A stretch of DNA of 8,993 nt from NCBI GenBank assembly GCA_002733465.1, contig NVVT01000021.1:1-8993 (forward strand), written 5' to 3'. The translations under genes and the position numbers were made by a program. The notes under the pieces were generated by a model. The model was not told the DNA's origin and searched no databases. It saw nothing but the letters and a program-made list of their open reading frames with translations. Positions 5,003-8,993 of this stretch are shown in pieces. This stretch comes from Kangiella sp. Its GTDB lineage: Bacteria; Pseudomonadota; Gammaproteobacteria; Enterobacterales; Kangiellaceae. Every line of letters begins with the position of its first letter. The stretch's first letter is position 1.

Positions 5003-5348
5003 TGGTGGAGGCGGGGGGGATCGAACCCCCGTCCGCGAATCCGCTGCTCTTGGTACTACATGCTTAGTTAGTCTATATCTTAATCTCTAACAGATCCGAC
5101 TAACAGGATGCTAGAAACGAGTTTGTTTAGTTTTAACGGTTGGGGAACAAACATCCTTACCCGCGAGTCTCCGTGAATGACTGTTAACTACCTACCGGTG
5201 ACGCTCGGCAGCAACAGTTAGCCTAAGCGGCTAAAGCGTAGTTGTTATCGTTTGCAACTAAGTTTTTTCAGCTAGTGTTTACGAGGTTCGCTGACACCTC
5301 GGCATGCACCTTGAGTTTTGTAATCCTCGTCGAAACCATGTCGCCCCC
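5003..5348 (-). ncRNA. ssrA: Transfer-messenger RNA (tmRNA), tag ANDNNYALAA
   Basis: Rescues ribosomes stalled on broken mRNAs, with SmpB, by acting first as an alanyl-tRNA and then as a short message for a degradation tag. The 5' end GGGGGCGA (from 5348) pairs with CGCCTCC before ACCA (to 5003), giving a 7-bp acceptor stem with one G-U. The 3' domain has a TTCGATC T-loop between GGGGG and CCCCC. The conserved 5' segment continues GGTTTCGACG. The tag reading frame starts at the resume codon GCA (5255-5253) and reads A-N-D-N-N-Y-A-L-A-A, ending at TAG (5225-5223). At 346 nt it is a normal one-piece tmRNA. The CCA is encoded. I could not assign a convincing -35/-10 pair upstream. Confidence 0.97.
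5223..5255 (-). other. tmRNA tag-peptide reading frame (ANDNNYALAA)
   Basis: Ten codons GCA-AAC-GAT-AAC-AAC-TAC-GCT-TTA-GCC-GCT followed by TAG. The C-terminal ALAA is the signal recognised by ClpXP-type proteases and AND the usual start of gammaproteobacterial tags. Position 4 is Asn rather than the Glu of the E. coli tag (ANDENYALAA). Confidence 0.93.
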
Positions 5349-5602
5349 ATTTAATACTGGTTTAATGATAAACATTTACCATAAATACCAGAATGTGACT
5401 AAATTAACGATTTTAGTGAAGTCTAAAGCAAAAAGCCTTAAATCACGCTAAAATATTGATTTAGTAAGGATAAATACTCGAAAGTACAAACGAATTATGA
5501 CACACTTGATAAAGCTATGAAATTTCTAATTGTGTTAAATATGCAAAATTATGAGATTTCAACGAATAGTTTGCAGAAAATCAATCGCAACAAAAGGTGA
5601 TT
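5349..5602. other. Divergent intergenic region between ssrA and the phosphatase gene
   Basis: This 254-bp AT-rich stretch must contain the ssrA promoter (leftward) and the promoter of the phosphatase/FHA/kinase cluster (rightward). A partial inverted repeat, actggttta near 5356-5364 against taaataccag at 5382-5391, lies just upstream of ssrA. I found no -35/-10 pair convincing enough to assign for either direction, and no small gene or structured RNA. Confidence 0.5.
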
Positions 5603-6373
5603 ATGGAGCAAGATACAATAAATCGTTGTCGATCAGCACAGATGAGCGATGTAGGATGCGTACGCGAATTGAATGAAGATGCGATATCTTCAGCTCCTGG
5701 CCTTTGGATTGTTGCTGATGGCATGGGCGGTCATGCTTGTGGTGAAGTCGCGTCTGATTTAGCGGTAAAAGATATCGCTAGTGTTTATGCAAAAACTCAG
5801 TCTCTTTCTCAGGCTATTCAATCCGCACACCATCGAATTATATCTGCAGTACATGAAGGTCTTGGTCAGTCAGGTATGGGCACAACGGTTGTGGCCGTAG
5901 CAAGTGATAACCATAAATATAAAGTGGCTTGGGTGGGAGATAGTCGCGTCTACCTTTGGGATAGTTCAAGCTCACAATTAACTCAAGTTTCTGAAGATCA
6001 TTCATTAATGGTGCGTTTGATTAACGCCGGTTTATTGACCGTTGATGACGCTAAAACTCATCCACAACGCCATATGATTACCCAATGCTTAGGCTCAACA
6101 GAAATCGAAGATGTTGAAGTCGGAGAGTATGAAAATGAATGGGATGCTAATCAACAATTAATTTTATGTAGCGATGGTTTAAGTGATGAGCTTGATGATA
6201 GTGATATTACTGAAATTATGAATTCTAAAAAATTAATTGAAGAAAAAACGCAACGACTTGTGAATACCGCGAAACAGGCTGGTGGCAGAGATAACGTTAG
6301 TGTCATTATTATTAGTTCACCGATAAAAAAACGATTGAGTTTTATTGAAAGAATTAGAGCGCTTTTTGGTGGC
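5603..6373 (+). CDS. PP2C-type (PPM family) serine/threonine protein phosphatase
   Basis: Metal-dependent removal of phosphate from Ser/Thr residues, most likely antagonising the kinase two genes downstream. I chose ATG 5603 (257 aa) because AAAAGG at 5592-5597 is ideally placed for it; a GTG at 5597 overlaps that ribosome site. Motifs, numbered from this ATG, are RELNED (21-26), ADGMGGH (38-44) with metal-binding Asp39, GMGTT (91-95), WVGDSR (110-115), EDHS (131-134), LCSDGLSD (188-195) with Asp191, and GGRDNVSVI (227-235). All expected metal ligands are present. No signal peptide or membrane segment is seen, so it is cytoplasmic, though the basic C-terminal tail (IKKRLSFIERIRALFGG) could form an amphipathic helix touching the membrane. 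The FHA gene follows after about 75 bp in the same direction. Confidence 0.95.
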
Positions 6374-6437
6374 TGATTTTGCGATAAGCATTCATTTATA
6401 TTTTAGATTAATTTAAAAAATTTAAGAAAAAGATTAT

Positions 6438-6443
6438 AGAGGA
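6438..6443 (+). promoter_or_regulatory. Strong ribosome binding site for the FHA gene
   Basis: AGAGGA ends 6 bp before ATG 6450, the best ribosome site of the three signalling genes. The kinase gene has no clear purine-rich site before its ATG. This suggests the FHA protein is made in excess over the kinase if the genes share an mRNA. Confidence 0.6.
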
Positions 6444-6449
6444 AGTACC

Positions 6450-6962
6450 ATGTCAATTAATGACGACGCATCAAAAATGGGACCTCAAGGCACGCAAGTG
6501 TTTGAGGTCGATGAAATCAATAAGATGGTCGCAAAAGAGATTGTAGATTCTCAATCAGAAAATGCAGACATGCCTGCGTTAATTGGTATCAGTAGTGATG
6601 TTGTTGGTACGCAATATATTTTACGTAAAGATAAAGTCGAAATAGGACGCCGTCCATCTAGTGATATTGTTTTAACCGAATCAAGTGTCTCTTCTATGCA
6701 TGCGCAGGTTATTCAGTCTGAAGGCGAGTGGAAGGTTTTGAATTTATTATCTTCCAACGGAACCTTTGTTAATGGAGAAAAAGTAATCAACCAAGTTTTA
6801 AAACCTGGAGACATGATTGCGTTTGCTGGCAGTGAATTTGTTTTTGCTTTAGTAGAAGACGATGAAATTGAAGAAGAGTCTTCCGCTAGTAATAAGTTGA
6901 TACCCATTGTTATTGGTGGAGTAGTCATTGTTGGCGCTTTTCTTTGGTTTTTGCTTAATTAG
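6450..6962 (+). CDS. Tail-anchored FHA-domain protein
   Basis: Binds phosphothreonine peptides and is probably the adaptor or substrate of the downstream kinase. At 170 aa it has an N-terminal unstructured arm (1-40), an FHA domain at about 55-135 and one C-terminal hydrophobic helix (LIPIVIGGVVIVGAFLWFLL, 150-169) ending the protein. The FHA signature is complete: G66-R67-R68, SDIVL (71-75), SSVSSMHA (78-85) with the conserved Ser and His84, and SSNGTFVNG (101-109). A tail anchor would place the FHA domain on the cytoplasmic face beside the membrane kinase. Thr15 in GTQVF near the N-terminus resembles the phosphothreonine motif of GarA-type FHA proteins, suggesting possible phosphorylation; this is inference. 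AGAGGA sits 6 bp before the ATG. Confidence 0.93.
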   Translation: MSINDDASKMGPQGTQVFEVDEINKMVAKEIVDSQSENADMPALIGISSDVVGTQYILRKDKVEIGRRPSSDIVLTESSVSSMHAQVIQSEGEWKVLNLLSSNGTFVNGEKVINQVLKPGDMIAFAGSEFVFALVEDDEIEEESSASNKLIPIVIGGVVIVGAFLWFLLN

Positions 6963-7031
6963 TCATTGCTGATTAATTATTACCTTGAGCTCACTAAACC
7001 GGTCTTATAACCTAAAGTCGTGTAACCAGAA

Positions 7032-8984
7032 ATGCCTAACGAAGTTGATAATAGCAAATCTCAAAAACACAGTAGAATACAATCTATAAAAACTGCTCAA
7101 CCCCCTGCGCCGTCACTGAATCAGAATAAGAATCAGAACCAGAGTCAGAATAGTAAACGCAATTCATTTACAAAAAAACAATCTGAACATTTACAAGCAA
7201 ATGCCAATCGAAAACAAAGTCAGAAAAAAGAATTTGTAAAGCCGAGAATTCTTGGACGCTATCGGATTTTAGAGGAAGTCGGGCGTGGCTCAACCGCTTT
7301 TGTTTACCGCGCATTTGATCCTCAGTTAGATCGATTCCTAGCGATAAAAATGTTACGCCCTCATCTTGCGCAAAATAAATCTTTTCGTGAAGCATTTGTA
7401 CGCGAATCTCGATTAGCAGCACAATTATCTCACCCTAATATCGTCACCATTTATGATGTAGGGATCACGGATGAAATCCCTTATATAGCAATGGAAATGT
7501 TAGAGGGTGTTACTCTTGAAAAAATATTGAAATCCAAACATAAACTTGATTTGAAAACCGCATTAAATATTTCTGGGCAAATGACGCTCGCTTTAGATTA
7601 TGCGCACCAGCAAGGGTTAGTACATAAAGATATAAAACCAGCAAACATTTTAATTTTAAGAGATAAAAAAACAGCTAAGTTAACTGATTTTGGTATTGCT
7701 CAGGCAATAGATAATTTAAACCATGAACGAGATGAGGCGTTTAATAATCAGCGAAAACCAAAACGCAATAAAGTAATTGGTACGCCTGAATATATGTCTC
7801 CAGAACAGGTAATGGGTCACGCACTTGACCATCGAACTGATCTTTATTCAATGGGTGTATTGATCTATCGAATGTTATCTGGAATGCCACCTTTTGTGGC
7901 GGATGAGCTTAGTCATTTATTTAAGCAAATCCTAAAAAATAAGCCACCAGAATTGGTGGTTGAAGATGAACGTTTAAAAGATGAAATGAAAGATTTGATT
8001 AGAAAACTTTTACAAAAAAATCCAGAAAGACGTTATCAAAGCGCAACACTACTATTATCAGATATTCGTAAATTAACTTTTCAATTAGAAAGTAAGGTTG
8101 AAAAGAAATCTAACAATGTTCGTTCACTTACAATGACGTGGACCTTGATAATGTCTAGTCTTGTATTTGTTTCTATGTTAATAGGATCAATCGTTGTTTA
8201 CTGGATGCAATATAAAGCACTTACCAGCTCAACTTATGATCACGCGAGTTCTATTGCCCGAATGATTGCCTTTCAAAGTGGAGATTCAATATTATTAAGT
8301 GATCAATTGGGTCTGCAAGTGATCATAAAAGATAATGCGACTAACCAACAACTTAAACAAATTATAATAATCAACAAATCAAATCAAATTATAGCGTCTA
8401 GTAGAGATGAGCTCTTAGGTCAACAATTTAACAAACCAAACAAACAATTTATTGTTAAGACTTACAGCGTATTAAATTCAGCGATTGGAACGGTGTTCGA
8501 TATCCCTAATGATGATAAAATAGACAAGCCAGTTAACCTATTTTCGGTTCTCCAGCCAATTCATTTTAGCGGGAAAGAGTTAGGACAAATTTATGTGACT
8601 TATTCTGCTGAGCCAATGTACAAATCCTTAAGAACTACTCTTATCACAATGGCATTGGTGATGTTAGTGACTTTAATTGTTGTCGCAACGGCGACTTTAT
8701 TACTCGCTCGTAAAACGTCTAGAGATTTCGATCGAATTAATAAGGGATTAAAAAGGTTGAGTAATGGTCAAATAGATGTACGTATCATGAGCGAAAGAAA
8801 CGATGAAGTAAGTGAGGTTTTCGAGTCCTTTAATCAACTAGGTCATTATTTAGAAGAGTTTTTTGAAAGGGACTTAAAAAGAGAAAAATCAAGCACTCAG
8901 CAGTTTGAGATTATTAAAGTTAAAGCATCATCTGCATCTATTGATAACGATGAAACGGTTGAAGTGAGCATTGAGTCTAACTAA
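7032..8984 (+). CDS. Membrane serine/threonine protein kinase with periplasmic sensor and C-terminal HAMP domain
   Basis: A 650-aa Hanks-type kinase that should phosphorylate Ser/Thr on cytoplasmic targets such as the neighbouring FHA protein. ATG 7032 is the first start after an in-frame stop. A Gln/Asn-rich arm (about 28-45) precedes the kinase domain (about 77-347). That domain has the Gly-rich loop GRGSTAFVY (84-92), Lys106 in AIK, Glu125, HKDIKPAN (198-205) with catalytic Asp200 and Asn205, DFG (219-221), GTPEYMSPE (250-258) and Asp270. All catalytic residues are present, but the usual HRD Arg is Lys199. A hydrophobic helix (about 369-390), a probable periplasmic domain (393-533), a second helix (534-559), a HAMP-like segment (560-612) and a short acidic-ended tail follow. 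A kinase ahead of a sensor-HAMP unit, with nothing catalytic after it, is unusual. It is last in the phosphatase-FHA-kinase cluster, 69 bp after the FHA gene, without an obvious ribosome site. Confidence 0.95.
   Translation: MPNEVDNSKSQKHSRIQSIKTAQPPAPSLNQNKNQNQSQNSKRNSFTKKQSEHLQANANRKQSQKKEFVKPRILGRYRILEEVGRGSTAFVYRAFDPQLDRFLAIKMLRPHLAQNKSFREAFVRESRLAAQLSHPNIVTIYDVGITDEIPYIAMEMLEGVTLEKILKSKHKLDLKTALNISGQMTLALDYAHQQGLVHKDIKPANILILRDKKTAKLTDFGIAQAIDNLNHERDEAFNNQRKPKRNKVIGTPEYMSPEQVMGHALDHRTDLYSMGVLIYRMLSGMPPFVADELSHLFKQILKNKPPELVVEDERLKDEMKDLIRKLLQKNPERRYQSATLLLSDIRKLTFQLESKVEKKSNNVRSLTMTWTLIMSSLVFVSMLIGSIVVYWMQYKALTSSTYDHASSIARMIAFQSGDSILLSDQLGLQVIIKDNATNQQLKQIIIINKSNQIIASSRDELLGQQFNKPNKQFIVKTYSVLNSAIGTVFDIPNDDKIDKPVNLFSVLQPIHFSGKELGQIYVTYSAEPMYKSLRTTLITMALVMLVTLIVVATATLLLARKTSRDFDRINKGLKRLSNGQIDVRIMSERNDEVSEVFESFNQLGHYLEEFFERDLKREKSSTQQFEIIKVKASSASIDNDETVEVSIESN
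7119..7150 (+). repeat. Hexanucleotide-like repeat within the kinase N-terminus
   Basis: Five imperfect 6-bp units (aatcag, aataag, aatcag, aaccag, agtcag) encode NQNKNQNQSQ. The repeat length is a multiple of three, so slippage would change linker length without breaking the frame. Confidence 0.7.
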
Positions 8985-8993
8985 ATTTTTTAT

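Noticed and set aside
4896..5090. Plus-strand open frame across the G/T-rich tract and the ssrA 3' end
   Set aside because: It runs antisense through the ssrA terminator and acceptor/T arms; its Trp/Cys/Gly-rich sequence comes from base composition. No ribosome site or family resemblance.
5003..5348. Phage attachment duplication of the ssrA 3' end within the window
   Set aside because: I searched by eye for a second copy of the acceptor/T-arm sequence to the left and found none, so no att pair is claimed.
5242..5451. Plus-strand open frame antisense to the ssrA 5' half
   Set aside because: It overlaps the tmRNA on the opposite strand, including the tag region, and has no coding signature.
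5491..5540. Sigma-70 promoter for the phosphatase cluster (TTGATA at 5506)
   Set aside because: No -10 hexamer at acceptable spacing; TTAAAT is 23 bp away.
6713..6928. Minus-strand frame inside the FHA gene
   Set aside because: Antisense to a gene with a complete FHA signature; no ribosome site and no family resemblance.
7168..7422. Minus-strand frame inside the kinase gene
   Set aside because: Antisense to the kinase Gly-rich loop and Lys region, which are clearly coding on the plus strand.

Overview
The window looks like the chromosome of an AT-rich marine-type gammaproteobacterium. The evidence is a one-piece tmRNA gene with the tag ANDNNYALAA, plus gammaproteobacterial-style higBA, dinD and IS3-family relatives. 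I would guess the Alteromonadales/Vibrionales neighbourhood, but nothing here fixes a genus. The window divides at the 3' end of ssrA (about 5003): to the left is a mosaic accessory region, to the right a tidy three-gene signalling cluster that looks chromosomal.

Left part, 1-4900. Positions 1-98 are the right end of an IS3-family insertion sequence (last 21 transposase codons plus the terminal repeat). It has cut off the 3' end of a leftward PD-(D/E)XK-like restriction endonuclease gene. A 64-aa putative regulator is coupled to that gene by an ATGA stop/start overlap. Divergent from this pair, across a 144-bp control region with an extended -10 promoter, a 9-bp inverted repeat and a perfect 14-bp palindrome, is an intact C5-cytosine DNA methyltransferase. 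Convergent with the methyltransferase is a second, full-length restriction-endonuclease-like gene (429 aa) whose C-terminal half resembles the NgoFVII/BfiI B3-type DNA-recognition domain. Arrays of 13-bp tandem repeats lie on both sides of this second nuclease gene. Next come scraps: a probable IS3 orfA start fused in frame to a dinD fragment that is shortened at both ends and frameshifted at an A7 run, then sequence with no recognisable gene. A higBA toxin-antitoxin pair with a near-consensus promoter sits next to ssrA. This is a defence/addiction cluster of the kind often found beside tmRNA genes, but no integrase or second attachment site is visible.

Middle, 4900-5600. A G/T-rich stretch is followed by ssrA (minus strand, 346 nt) with its terminator. 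A 254-bp spacer separates ssrA from the rightward genes.

Right part, 5603-8984. Three co-directional genes form a reversible-phosphorylation module: a PP2C-type Ser/Thr phosphatase, a tail-anchored FHA-domain protein, and a membrane Ser/Thr kinase. The kinase has an N-terminal catalytic domain followed by two membrane segments enclosing a probable periplasmic sensor domain, then a C-terminal HAMP domain. A plausible working model is that the kinase responds to an external cue, the FHA protein binds phosphothreonine at the membrane, and the phosphatase resets the system. The strongest leads are the kinase architecture, the arrangement of one methylase with two nucleases (one broken by an IS), and the repeat arrays around the second nuclease.
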